From Bacteroidales bacterium (GTDB lineage: Bacteria > Bacteroidota > Bacteroidia > Bacteroidales > VadinHA17), in the NCBI GenBank assembly GCA_022615595.1, contig JAKEGI010000208.1, forward strand, positions 1 through 9,055: 9,055 nt of DNA, in the 5' to 3' direction. Below are positions 1 to 6,432 of this stretch, piece after piece. Both the position numbers and the translations under genes were made by a program. Each line of letters opens with the position of its first letter. The stretch's first letter is position 1. Under the pieces are notes generated by a model. It did no database searches and was not told the origin of the DNA. It worked only from the letters and a program-made list of their open reading frames with translations.

Positions 1-669
1 GGCCATAAGAATCGTTGTCCCTGTTATTTTGCTGAAATCAGGCTGCAGAAGAAAGGCAAGCCCCTTTCCTGCACCGGGCAGGGTGAGAGATTTTACACAC
101 ATGATAATCAGGATCACAAACAGCATCGGCATCAAGATCTTGGTCGATTTCTCTATCCCCTTTCTTACCCCGCCGAGCACAATGGCCGAAGTGGCCAGCA
201 TGAAGATGACAAACCATAACGCAGGTCTGAGAGAACCGGTCCGGAAGGTTTCAAACATCGCCGAGAGCTCCTCCGATGTCTTTCCCTTGAATCCGCCAAT
301 GAGTGTCTGGTAGATGTATTCGAGTGTCCAGCCTGCCACCGCAGTATAAAATGCAAGTATCATAAACGCTGAAACAACACCCATCAGTCCGACCAGGAAC
401 CAGGGTTTGCGCGGAGCAAGCAGTTTGAATGTCCCCACCGGGTTACGCTGGGCTCTTCTGCCGATGACAAGCTCAGACATCATTACCGGGATGCCAATAG
501 AGAAAATGATTATAAGGTAAACCAGCAGGAAGGCACCTCCGCCATTCTCACCCAGGATATAGGGGAATCTCCAGATGTTTCCCAGCCCTACCGCTGACCC
601 AGCTGCCGCTGCAATGACACCCAGCCTGCTGCCAAATGAATCTCTCCTGTTGAAATCAAATCCGCTCAT
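1..669 (-). CDS. Sodium-dependent transporter, NSS (neurotransmitter:sodium symporter) family, N-terminal part
   Basis: This is an inner-membrane secondary transporter expected to use the sodium gradient to import an amino acid or similar solute; the substrate cannot be read from this fragment. It starts at ATG 667-669 and stays open for 223 codons to the left window edge, so the C-terminal half is missing. The NSS signature is plain: residues 24-37 hold AGSAVGLGNIWRFP followed by Y37, the unwound TM1 segment that binds Na+ and substrate in LeuT. It is followed by NGGGAF (42-47). Y108 in TM3 (FYTAVAGW, 107-114) corresponds to the substrate-gating Tyr of LeuT, and GGVRKGIEKSTKILMP (166-181) matches the TM4-TM5 loop of the family. 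Hydrophobic segments lie near 14-38, 45-66, 92-120, 150-167 and 178-192. It stands downstream of terC on the same strand but has a 123-base gap of its own. Nothing links it functionally to the hydrogenase genes. Confidence 0.93.
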   Translation of the reverse strand, partial: MSGFDFNRRDSFGSRLGVIAAAAGSAVGLGNIWRFPYILGENGGGAFLLVYLIIIFSIGIPVMMSELVIGRRAQRNPVGTFKLLAPRKPWFLVGLMGVVSAFMILAFYTAVAGWTLEYIYQTLIGGFKGKTSEELSAMFETFRTGSLRPALWFVIFMLATSAIVLGGVRKGIEKSTKILMPMLFVILIIMCVKSLTLPGAGKGLAFLLQPDFSKITGTTILMA

Positions 670-693
670 CTTAAGTATAATATTACTGCCCGG

Positions 694-713
694 TTAATGC
701 ATTAAGGCATTAA
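694..713. repeat. Perfect 12-base palindrome with an adjoining 8-base tandem repeat
   Basis: TTAATGCATTAA at 694-705 is a perfect palindrome. Its right half extends into a tandem repeat, GCATTAAG followed by GCATTAAA, over 699-714. It lies 25-36 bases upstream of the NSS transporter start, in the predicted leader. It could be an operator for that gene, but no regulator is recognised and AT-rich palindromes of this length do occur by chance. Confidence 0.3.
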
Positions 714-722
714 AGGTGGTAA

Positions 723-755
723 AAAACTTAAAAGGAGCAATATTTTGTTGCTAAA
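723..755 (-). promoter_or_regulatory. Weak candidate promoter for the NSS transporter gene
   Basis: On the minus strand TAAGTTTT (730-723) matches the Bacteroidetes -7 element TAnnTTTG at 5 of 6 fixed bases. TTTA (755-752) lies 21 bases upstream as an imperfect -33 TTTG. It would give a 5' leader of roughly 45-50 bases before ATG 669. The region is AT-rich, so a chance match is quite possible. Confidence 0.27.
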
Positions 756-792
756 AAACAGGAAAAAAGAGTTTACGGCACATTCGCCCGGC

Positions 793-1857
793 CTACGGAA
801 TCTGTACCTTCTTTTTCTGCGGGAAGATCACTGAGGCCAGTATGCTGATAACCAGCGTTGCAGCGATAATGTACAGAGAATAGACGGTCTGGTAACCAAT
901 TGTGTCAAGCCAGTGGTGGAAGAGAAGCTTGAACCCTACAAAGACCAGAAGGAATGATATCCCCACCTTGAGGTAATGGAACAGGTTGACGACCTTGACA
1001 AGAAGGAAGAAGAGCGACCTGAGACCTATGATTGCAAATATATTTGAAAAGAATACTATATAGGGGTCTGTGGTAATTGAGAAGATGGCCGGAATAGAAT
1101 CAAGGGCGAAAATCACATCAGTGAACTCTATCATTATCAGAACGATGAACAGAGGCATGAAGAAAAACTTCCCGTCAACCCTTTTCCAGAAATGGTGATC
1201 GATATAATCAGGGTAGATATTAAAGTGTCGTGAAAGGAACTTCACCAGCCAGTGATCGCGCGTCTCGATCTTTTGATTTCTGTTCCTGCCTATGTACATG
1301 TGTATACCCGAATAGATCAGGAACGCTCCGAAGACAAGCAGCAGCCAGCTGAATTTATGAATTAGGGCTGATCCGACGAATATAAAAATGAACCGCAGGA
1401 CTATTGCTCCAAGGATGCCCCAGAAGAGCACCTGCTTGTAATTACGGGGGTCAACAGAAAATGCGGTTAGGATCATAAGGATGACAAAGACATTGTCAAT
1501 TGACAATGTATATTCAAGCAGGTATCCCGTGATATAGTTGGTTGCGATTGCCTTCCGGTAAGCCTCAAGCGCCGCCGCAAAACTCTCTTCAGGAAGCTTT
1601 AGTGCGGGGTTATACAGTGCCACATAATCATTCAGGGTCTGCCAGTCGGATATATCATGAACCATGTGGCCGTAATACCTGATGAAAAAGTAGAACCCGA
1701 TGGCAAGACTGATCCAGATCGTGGTCCAGGTCAGCGATTCCTTCAGTGAAATAGTATGGTGATCTTTACCTACATAGAGCAGGTCAATTAAAAGTACCGT
1801 CAGGATCACAACCCCGAAGATTATGAAGAAAATATTGTGCATCAGGAAATCTATCAT
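793..1857 (-). CDS. TerC/Alx-family integral membrane protein
   Basis: This is a polytopic inner-membrane protein of the TerC family, whose characterised members (Alx, MeeF and relatives) are linked to manganese export and tellurite tolerance. I chose ATG 1855-1857 (354 residues); the frame can be extended to a TTG at 1884 but that lies upstream of the likely promoter, and ATG 1842 is another possibility. The two conserved acidic motifs are present: E115 with SIDN (119-122) in one helix and EFTDVIFALDSIPA (244-257) in a later one, both expected to line the cation path. About eight hydrophobic segments are visible, for example near 8-28, 43-60, 111-132, 143-163, 168-188, 231-252, 266-289 and 298-315. 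The stretch between helices 2 and 3 (about residues 61-107) looks longer than the short loop I expect for Alx-like proteins. A terminator separates the gene from hydA upstream. The metal specificity is inferred from the family. Confidence 0.9.
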   Translation of the reverse strand: MIDFLMHNIFFIIFGVVILTVLLIDLLYVGKDHHTISLKESLTWTTIWISLAIGFYFFIRYYGHMVHDISDWQTLNDYVALYNPALKLPEESFAAALEAYRKAIATNYITGYLLEYTLSIDNVFVILMILTAFSVDPRNYKQVLFWGILGAIVLRFIFIFVGSALIHKFSWLLLVFGAFLIYSGIHMYIGRNRNQKIETRDHWLVKFLSRHFNIYPDYIDHHFWKRVDGKFFFMPLFIVLIMIEFTDVIFALDSIPAIFSITTDPYIVFFSNIFAIIGLRSLFFLLVKVVNLFHYLKVGISFLLVFVGFKLLFHHWLDTIGYQTVYSLYIIAATLVISILASVIFPQKKKVQIP

Positions 1858-1872
1858 CAGCGGAAATTTTGG

Positions 1873-1905
1873 CAAAATTAACAAGAATTCGGGACTTTGT
1901 TCAGA
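1873..1905 (-). promoter_or_regulatory. Candidate Bacteroidetes-type promoter of the TerC-family gene
   Basis: On the minus strand TAATTTTG (1880-1873) matches the -7 consensus TAnnTTTG fully. TCTG (1905-1902) lies 21 bases upstream and matches the -33 TTTG at three of four bases. It sits directly downstream of the hydA terminator, where a new transcription unit would be expected to start. The implied leader to ATG 1857 is only about 10 bases, so either the leader is very short or translation starts at ATG 1842. Confidence 0.4.
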
Positions 1906-1920
1906 TTGTCATGAAAGCGA

Positions 1921-1956
1921 CAAAAAAAGGGACACCTGTTGCTGAGTGTCCCCTTT
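1921..1956 (-). terminator. Rho-independent terminator of the hydCBA operon
   Basis: Read on the minus strand, GGGACAC (1952-1946), a 10-base loop (1945-1936) and GTGTCCC (1935-1929) form a perfect 7-bp GC-rich stem. Seven consecutive T residues (1928-1922) follow it. The hairpin begins about 20 bases after the hydA stop codon, the classic placement of an intrinsic terminator. It ends the hydrogenase operon before the TerC-family gene. The AAA/TTT flanks can lengthen the stem across one bulged base. Confidence 0.9.
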
Positions 1957-1972
1957 GTTGAGTATTAACCTA

Positions 1973-3754
1973 TTAATAAGACTCACGCTTCACATAACGG
2001 GTATGCAGCAACTTGTGAGATTTATGTCCGTTCGGCTCTTCAAGAAACTCCTTATAGATTGCCACTATCTCCGGATTCTCATGCGACTTTCTGATCGCCA
2101 TATGGGTATCTTCAGCGTAGATGGCTTCCATGCGTTTCTTTCTGATCTCCATATTTGTAGGTATGGGCTGTCCGCCGCCTCCGAGGCATCCGCCCGGGCA
2201 GGCCATAATCTCTATGAAGTGATATGACGCCTTACCTGTGCTGACTGCTTTTACCAGTTTATTGGCATTCACCAGTCCGTGTGCAATTGCCACTTTCAGC
2301 TCTGCACCCTCAAGAAACTTCCAATCCTCTTTCGTTCCTTCGATCTTGATTGTTGCCTCCTTGACACCCTCCATGCCACGGACAGGTACTACATCAAGAT
2401 TCGAGAACGGCACCGATCTGCCTGTTATAATCTCATAGGCTGTGCGCAGGGCTGCTTCCATCACACCTCCTGTTGCGCCAAATATCACTGCTGCACCTGT
2501 TGAGGCGCCCATGATAGAGTCATATTTCTCGTCTTCCAGAGAGAGGAAGTCTATGCCTGCCTGCTTTATCATGACAGCGAGCTCGCGGGTGGTAAGGACA
2601 TAATCAATGTCCTTGAATCCGCTCGATCGCATCTCCGGCCTGTCAGCCTCAAACTTCTTGGCGGTACAGGGCATGATTGACACGGAGACGACTTTGGAAG
2701 GGTCAAGACCGCGCTTCTCTGCATAGAATGTCTTAGCCAGGGCGCCAAACATCTGCTGCGGCGACTTGCAGGTGGAGAGGTTCGAAAGCATATGAGGGAA
2801 CTTATGCTCAATGAACTTGATCCATCCCGGGGAACAAGAGGTAAACATAGGGAGTGCAACTGACTTGTCACCTTCCACCAACACCCTCTTCAGTCTTGTA
2901 AGGAGCTCTGTACCCTCCTCAACAATCGTAAGGTCAGCGGTAAAGTCAGTGTCAAGCACAGAGTCAAAGCCAAGCTGCCTCAGTGCGGTAACCATTTTGC
3001 CTGTCACTCGCTCACCCGGATCAAATCCCAGATCCTCGCCAAGAGCAACCCTGACAGCAGGCGCAGTCTGTACAACAACATGCTTGTCAGGATCATAAAT
3101 TGCATCCCATACCTGGTCGATGTAGGTCTTTTCAACCAGAGCCCCGGTCGGACAGCGGTTGACGCACTGTCCGCAGTTGGTGCATACGACATGGCTCATG
3201 GGCCTGTCATGGAATGAAGATATCTTCTGATGTGAACCCTTGTTGGCCACTGCAATTGCTGAGACATGCTGCAGTTCAGCGCAGGTGCGGACGCACCGCT
3301 GGCACCTGATGCATTTGCTGTCATCCTTGACGAATGATGGCGATGACCTGTCGATCTCATAAGGCCGGCCTGCAACCAGATCGAGGAATATATGCTCACC
3401 AAATGAGAACTCATTTGCGAGTGTCTGAAGCTCACAGTTTTGATTCTTGTAGCACTTGGTACAGTCAGCCCTGTGTTCCGAAAGAAGCAGTTCAACGATA
3501 TGCTTGCGGGCATTCCTAACCTTGAGAGAGTTGGTGTAGATCTCCATCCCCTCCGAGGCTGGCATTGCACATGAAGCAATAAGAGTACGCGCACCTTTCA
3601 TTTCAACGACGCAAACCCGGCAGTTCCCTGCTACGCAGAGGTCCTGATGGTTGCAGAGTGTTGGTATATTGAATCCCAGGCTCCTGGCTGCATCAAGCAC
3701 TGTCGTGCCTTCAGCTACCTTAACCTGATGATCGTTTATCTTTAATGTTACCAT
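1973..3754 (-). CDS. hydA: [FeFe]-hydrogenase catalytic subunit HydA (HndD-type, group A3-like)
   Basis: This is the catalytic subunit of a cytoplasmic NAD-linked [FeFe]-hydrogenase (2H+ + 2e- <-> H2), 593 residues from ATG 3754. The domains run as follows. A NuoG-like [2Fe-2S] ferredoxin has C34, C45, C48 and C62. A His-ligated [4Fe-4S] site follows as H94, C98, C101 and C107. Two [4Fe-4S] clusters sit at C148/C151/C154/C158 and C191/C194/C197/C201. The H-cluster domain follows, with L1 TSCSPGW (305-311), L2 MPCTAKKFE (361-369, C363) and L3 IMACPGGCLGGGGQP (516-530, C519 and C523). The Fe-hydrogenase small-subunit-like tail occupies 530-590. The length and lack of a C-terminal [2Fe-2S] domain resemble HndD rather than the longer Thermotoga HydA. 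L1 departs from the usual TSCCPxW. The gene is last in hydCBA, 15 bases after hydB, and is followed by a strong terminator. Maturases HydE, HydF and HydG are not in the window and must be elsewhere. Confidence 0.96.
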   Translation of the reverse strand: MVTLKINDHQVKVAEGTTVLDAARSLGFNIPTLCNHQDLCVAGNCRVCVVEMKGARTLIASCAMPASEGMEIYTNSLKVRNARKHIVELLLSEHRADCTKCYKNQNCELQTLANEFSFGEHIFLDLVAGRPYEIDRSSPSFVKDDSKCIRCQRCVRTCAELQHVSAIAVANKGSHQKISSFHDRPMSHVVCTNCGQCVNRCPTGALVEKTYIDQVWDAIYDPDKHVVVQTAPAVRVALGEDLGFDPGERVTGKMVTALRQLGFDSVLDTDFTADLTIVEEGTELLTRLKRVLVEGDKSVALPMFTSCSPGWIKFIEHKFPHMLSNLSTCKSPQQMFGALAKTFYAEKRGLDPSKVVSVSIMPCTAKKFEADRPEMRSSGFKDIDYVLTTRELAVMIKQAGIDFLSLEDEKYDSIMGASTGAAVIFGATGGVMEAALRTAYEIITGRSVPFSNLDVVPVRGMEGVKEATIKIEGTKEDWKFLEGAELKVAIAHGLVNANKLVKAVSTGKASYHFIEIMACPGGCLGGGGQPIPTNMEIRKKRMEAIYAEDTHMAIRKSHENPEIVAIYKEFLEEPNGHKSHKLLHTRYVKRESY

Positions 3755-3769
3755 GATGTTCTATGTGAT

Positions 3770-4930
3770 TTAGTAAATAACCTCTTCCCTGAAATTCTCG
3801 ACAATTGACTTAAAGGCATTACCCACCGACTGACCGAGGCCACACTTCGATGCGATCTTCATTGTGTCAGCAAGCTTCACCAGTTCATTCAGGTATGCTG
3901 ATTTGGAATCGCCTTTCTTTACCATCTCCACACCCTTGAGCAACTGCTGGCAGCCGACGCGGCACGGTGTACACTGGCCGCATGACTCCTCTGTAAAGAA
4001 CTCCAGGTAGTTATGAAGAACATTGTACATTGAGCGTGAACTGTTGAAAAGCTTCATCGAGCCTCCTGTCGGCACACCTTCAAAACCGATTATCGTCTCT
4101 GCAAACTTTTTGCGAGGGACGCAGAATCCTGAGGCGCCCCCCACCTGAACAGCCTTTGTGTCACCATCGCCGAAGGCATTGACGAACTCCTGGACAGTCA
4201 TTCCAAGCTCAAGCTCGAAGATACCGGGTATTGGCGTATCACCGGAAATGGAGAACACTTTTGAGCCGCGTGAGTCCTTGGTGCCAAGCTTAACATACAT
4301 ATCGGCACCCTTCTCTATTATCATCATCGCCGTGACAAGGGTCTCGACGTTGTTTATTGAAGTCGGTTTGGCGAATAACCCGCTGGTTGTTGGGTATGGA
4401 GGCTTATTGCGCGGTTCACCGCGGAAGCCCTCTATCGACTCGAAGAGTGCGCTCTCCTCTCCGCAGATGTAGGCGCCACTGCCCATGCGGTACTCAATGT
4501 TGAAGTCATAACCTATCTCAACTATCAGCTTGTGAAACTTATAAAGCTCTATGTATAGCTGCGGGAGGAGATAACTGTACTCTCCGCGGAGATAGATGTA
4601 TCCCTTCCTTGCTCCCATAGCCTTGCCGGCAATGGCCATCCCGCCATAAACCTTATAGGCAGCCTTGTCAAGTATCTCACGGTCTTTGAATGTACCGGGT
4701 TCACCCTCGTCAGCATTGCAGACGATATACTTCTCAGGCTCCTTCTCGGCAGCGGTGTATTTCCACTTCAGTCCTGTGGGGAAACCGGCACCACCCCTCC
4801 CCTTCAGCCCTGACTCTAGTACCTGCTCAATTATCTGCTCACTCGTCATTGCGAAGGCTTTCTCAAGCGTGCTCTTCGCATCTATCTTTTCAAAAATAAG
4901 ATCAACCTTATTCAGTCCTTTGTTTTCCAT
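3770..4930 (-). CDS. hydB: NADH-oxidising flavoprotein subunit HydB of the [FeFe]-hydrogenase (NuoF-like, minimal form)
   Basis: This NuoF-type subunit holds FMN, binds NAD(H) and passes electrons to iron-sulfur clusters of the hydrogenase. I chose ATG 4928-4930 (386 residues): it falls 16 bases after the hydC stop with AAAGAAA just upstream, whereas the longer frame to 4981 runs into hydC. Visible motifs are GRGGAGFPTGLKW (44-56) and NADEGEPGTFKDR (72-84) for FMN/NADH, GAYICGEESALFESIEG (152-168), an SLBB-like stretch (about 222-270), and the C-terminal [4Fe-4S] site SCGQCTPC (C317, C320, C323) with C363. The protein begins almost at the NuoF fold and ends about 23 residues after C363. It therefore lacks both the N-terminal thioredoxin-like [2Fe-2S] domain and the C-terminal 2x[4Fe-4S] ferredoxin domain found in bifurcating HydB proteins of about 600 residues. 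The assignment as the hydrogenase diaphorase subunit is secure from context; the electron acceptor set is not. Confidence 0.94.
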   Translation of the reverse strand: MENKGLNKVDLIFEKIDAKSTLEKAFAMTSEQIIEQVLESGLKGRGGAGFPTGLKWKYTAAEKEPEKYIVCNADEGEPGTFKDREILDKAAYKVYGGMAIAGKAMGARKGYIYLRGEYSYLLPQLYIELYKFHKLIVEIGYDFNIEYRMGSGAYICGEESALFESIEGFRGEPRNKPPYPTTSGLFAKPTSINNVETLVTAMMIIEKGADMYVKLGTKDSRGSKVFSISGDTPIPGIFELELGMTVQEFVNAFGDGDTKAVQVGGASGFCVPRKKFAETIIGFEGVPTGGSMKLFNSSRSMYNVLHNYLEFFTEESCGQCTPCRVGCQQLLKGVEMVKKGDSKSAYLNELVKLADTMKIASKCGLGQSVGNAFKSIVENFREEVIY

Positions 4931-4946
4931 GTCGTAACCGGTTTCT

Positions 4947-5411
4947 TTATCTGCGCATATAATCCTTAATGATATCCACAACTGACTCAGGCGTCAGATC
5001 AGTATATGGCATGTCATTTATAAGTATAGCCGGAGCTTTGTGGCACCATCCTATGCAGTTTGTCTCAAGCAGGGTAAACATCCTGTCGGGGGTTGTCTCA
5101 CCTACCTTGATCCTGAGGGTTTCCTCGATTGCATTTATAATTTCAATCTTTCCCTTCATTGAACAGGTTATGGTCTTGCATACCCTGATGACATTCTTAC
5201 CCCTCGGAACGGTGTCAAGAAAGGTATAGAATGAAGCTGTCCCGTAAACTTCTGCTGCCGAGATGTCAAGCTCTGTTGCAACCTCTACCATAGCTTCATC
5301 GGTCAGGTAGTTGTGCTTCCTTACAATATCCTGCAGGATCGGCATCAGGCTCTCTCTCTTCCGGCCGTGTTTCTCTGCCAGATCCTTCACAAGATTACCA
5401 GTGTGATACAT
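4947..5411 (-). CDS. hydC: NuoE-like [2Fe-2S] subunit HydC of the [FeFe]-hydrogenase
   Basis: This is the small thioredoxin-fold [2Fe-2S] subunit that partners HydB in the NADH-oxidising module. It has 154 residues from ATG 5409-5411, the usual length for NuoE/HydC. An N-terminal helical part (about 1-65) includes the conserved AEVYGTASFYTFLD region (53-66). It is followed by the [2Fe-2S] ligands C78 and C83 (C-x4-C) and C119 and C123 (C-x3-C, NCIGWC at 118-123), all four intact. It is the first gene of hydCBA; hydB starts 16 bases after its stop. Upstream lies a 210-base gap to rex that holds a Rex-like operator at 5470-5487. Translation probably does not depend on a Shine-Dalgarno sequence: the 30 bases before the ATG are AT-rich without a purine run. 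Confidence 0.95.
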   Translation of the reverse strand: MYHTGNLVKDLAEKHGRKRESLMPILQDIVRKHNYLTDEAMVEVATELDISAAEVYGTASFYTFLDTVPRGKNVIRVCKTITCSMKGKIEIINAIEETLRIKVGETTPDRMFTLLETNCIGWCHKAPAILINDMPYTDLTPESVVDIIKDYMRR

Positions 5412-5621
5412 ATGAATTGATTTTTAAGTAATTAATTGGTTATACTAAATAAAATGGTAAAATTTTCGGCTGTGAAATTAATAACAACAGATCTTTAAAA
5501 ACCTTACATATGTCATGTTTATTAATAATTAAGGTCTGAATGGAAGTATCGGTAACAACTAGATCACCTGTCTTGAGTGTGTATGCAGGCCCGTTACTGT
5601 TGAAGGCTACAGGAATAGTGA
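5412..5621. other. Intergenic control region between rex and hydCBA
   Basis: These 210 bases hold no convincing gene. The half next to hydC (5412-5530) is very AT-rich and is where the hydCBA promoter should lie, but I found no clean TTTG/TAnnTTTG pair. The best partial -7 on the minus strand is TAATTTCA (5481-5474), which falls inside the Rex-like operator at 5470-5487. The half next to rex (5531-5621) is more GC-balanced. It holds a 37-codon plus-strand frame from ATG 5540 to TGA 5653 that resembles no family and is not called. No good rex terminator is visible. Confidence 0.6.
5470..5487. promoter_or_regulatory. Candidate Rex operator upstream of hydCBA
   Basis: CTGTGAAATTAATAACAA on the plus strand compares with the Rex consensus TTGTGAANNNNTTCACAA. 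The left half matches at 6 of 7 positions and the right half at 5 of 7. It lies 59-76 bases upstream of the hydC start and overlaps the best partial -7 element. Binding of NADH-free Rex here would shut off hydrogenase synthesis when NADH is low. Neighbouring rex and hydrogenase genes make the assignment reasonable, but it rests on motif similarity only. Confidence 0.55.
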
Positions 5622-6260
5622 CTATTCTTCTTTCATGCGGGAAACAGACATGACTACACTCTCTATCTCATCACTCAGGTTAACGTTGTTCACAACCACG
5701 TAAACGGGAACTTTAAGCAACACGGGCGAGAAATTCACTATACCCCGGATACCCATGTTCACAAGGTCATTGCACACCTCCTGCGCCGAGATGTCGGGTA
5801 CGGTTATGATGGCAATCGTGACCCTGAACCTTTCTATGATCTCCTGCAGGCGCCCGGGGGGGTAGACATTGCTGTCAGCCCTTGCCTTCTGTTTGTAGGG
5901 ATCAATATCGAATGAAGCAACTATGTTGATGCCCCGCTGAATAAACTGCCCGTATTTCGAGAGAGCCTGTCCCAGGTTGCCCATGCCTACCAGGATCACA
6001 TTGCTTATCCTGTCACGGTTGAAGAGAGTCTCCATCTCGCTCAGAAGTGTTACGGTGAGATAACCACCCCGTCTGTTTCCCCTTATTCTATACTCGGAAA
6101 AATCCTTTCTCACCTGTTCGGGAGTGACCCCGGCACCCTCAGCCAGGGTGTAGGAAAATACCCTGGTGACTCCCATCGTGTTCAACCTCACCAGCAGCCC
6201 GTGATAAAGAAAAATCCTTCTCAGGCTGTTTCGTATGTTATGTTTTGTGATTTGTTTCAC
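5622..6260 (-). CDS. rex: Redox-sensing transcriptional repressor Rex
   Basis: Rex is a dimeric repressor that binds DNA when NADH is scarce and lets go when NADH binds, thereby inducing fermentation and hydrogenase genes. The protein has 212 residues. The start is GTG at 6258-6260; an in-frame TGA lies eight codons upstream with no ATG between, and the next ATG (codon 29) would remove helix 1 of the winged helix. The N-terminal HTH includes GVTPEQVRKDFSEY (44-57), the signature recognition helix of Rex. The Rossmann domain begins with VILVGMGNLGQAL (88-100, GxGxxG) and the acidic FDID (117-120). The C-terminal part has NFSPVLLKVP (176-185) and VNLSDEIE (193-200), where Rex proteins have their swapped helix region. 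It is upstream of and codirectional with hydCBA. A Rex-like palindrome covers its own start codon, suggesting autoregulation. Confidence 0.95.
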   Translation of the reverse strand: MKQITKHNIRNSLRRIFLYHGLLVRLNTMGVTRVFSYTLAEGAGVTPEQVRKDFSEYRIRGNRRGGYLTVTLLSEMETLFNRDRISNVILVGMGNLGQALSKYGQFIQRGINIVASFDIDPYKQKARADSNVYPPGRLQEIIERFRVTIAIITVPDISAQEVCNDLVNMGIRGIVNFSPVLLKVPVYVVVNNVNLSDEIESVVMSVSRMKEE

Positions 6261-6262
6261 AT
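6245..6262. promoter_or_regulatory. Candidate Rex operator overlapping the rex start codon
   Basis: TTGTGATTTGTTTCACAT on the plus strand matches the Rex consensus TTGTGAANNNNTTCACAA at 12 of 14 fixed bases, with a perfect TGTGA-N6-TCACA core. It spans the first codons of rex (GTG at 6260-6258 on the minus strand). Autoregulation by steric block is the likely meaning. Because the same core is also the CRP-type consensus, sequence alone cannot exclude a CRP-family protein. Confidence 0.6.
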
Positions 6263-6316
6263 TAACACTTCGCTTAAGAAATCACTTATGCAAGTTAAAC
6301 TAACTTTTTCACAATG

Positions 6317-6324
6317 CAAATATA
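6317..6324 (-). promoter_or_regulatory. Candidate -7 element for rex
   Basis: TATATTTG on the minus strand matches the Bacteroidetes -7 consensus TAnnTTTG fully. No TTTG -33 lies at the expected spacing. Transcription would start near 6310, inside the TTCACAA half-site at 6308-6314, giving a leader of about 50 bases to the GTG start. Confidence 0.4.
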
Positions 6325-6398
6325 AAATATATAATATTGATTATGAGTGCGTTGTTAAAAGTACTGTAAACCCTAATCCTGTAATGGATAAAAAAAAC

Positions 6399-6429
6399 TT
6401 TGCTTGTATTAATTGCATACTTAATTTTA
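6399..6429 (+). promoter_or_regulatory. Candidate Bacteroidetes-type promoter of the plus-strand redox operon
   Basis: TTTG at 6399-6402 is followed, after 19 bases, by TAATTTTA at 6422-6429. This matches the -33/-7 pattern TTTG-N19-21-TAnnTTTG with a single mismatch in the last base. Transcription would start around 6434-6437, inside the palindrome at 6433-6448 and only about 16-20 bases before ATG 6453. It is the best-scoring promoter I can see in the window. Confidence 0.5.
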
Positions 6430-6432
6430 TTC

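Noticed and set aside
736..752. AGCAA-N7-TTGCT inverted repeat as a terminator after the TerC-family gene
   Set aside because: The stem is only 5 bp with an AT-rich loop and no solid T run directly after it on the minus strand, so it is too weak to call.
4931..4981. Longer N-terminus for hydB starting at 4981
   Set aside because: It would overlap the end of hydC by 35 bases, and the added residues match nothing in NuoF-type proteins. ATG 4930 has proper spacing after hydC.
5613..5627. Palindrome GAATAGT-G-ACTATTC over the rex stop codon
   Set aside because: The single-base centre cannot form a terminator loop of full stem length, no T tract follows, and a 7-base arm at one site may be chance.
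5540..5653. Plus-strand frame of 37 codons between hydC and rex, overlapping the rex stop
   Set aside because: It resembles no family, has no ribosome-binding site, and runs antisense into rex. It lies in a probable promoter region.
5436..5660. Minus-strand frame that stays open from the end of rex towards hydC in another phase than rex
   Set aside because: It has no ATG, GTG or TTG that would make a sensible start, and the latter part is AT-rich promoter-like sequence. It is probably open by chance; a gene remnant cannot be shown.
6308..6314. TTCACAA as a third full Rex operator in the divergent region
   Set aside because: Only the right half-site is present; the expected left half (6297-6303) matches at two of seven bases. 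It is mentioned only as a half-site.
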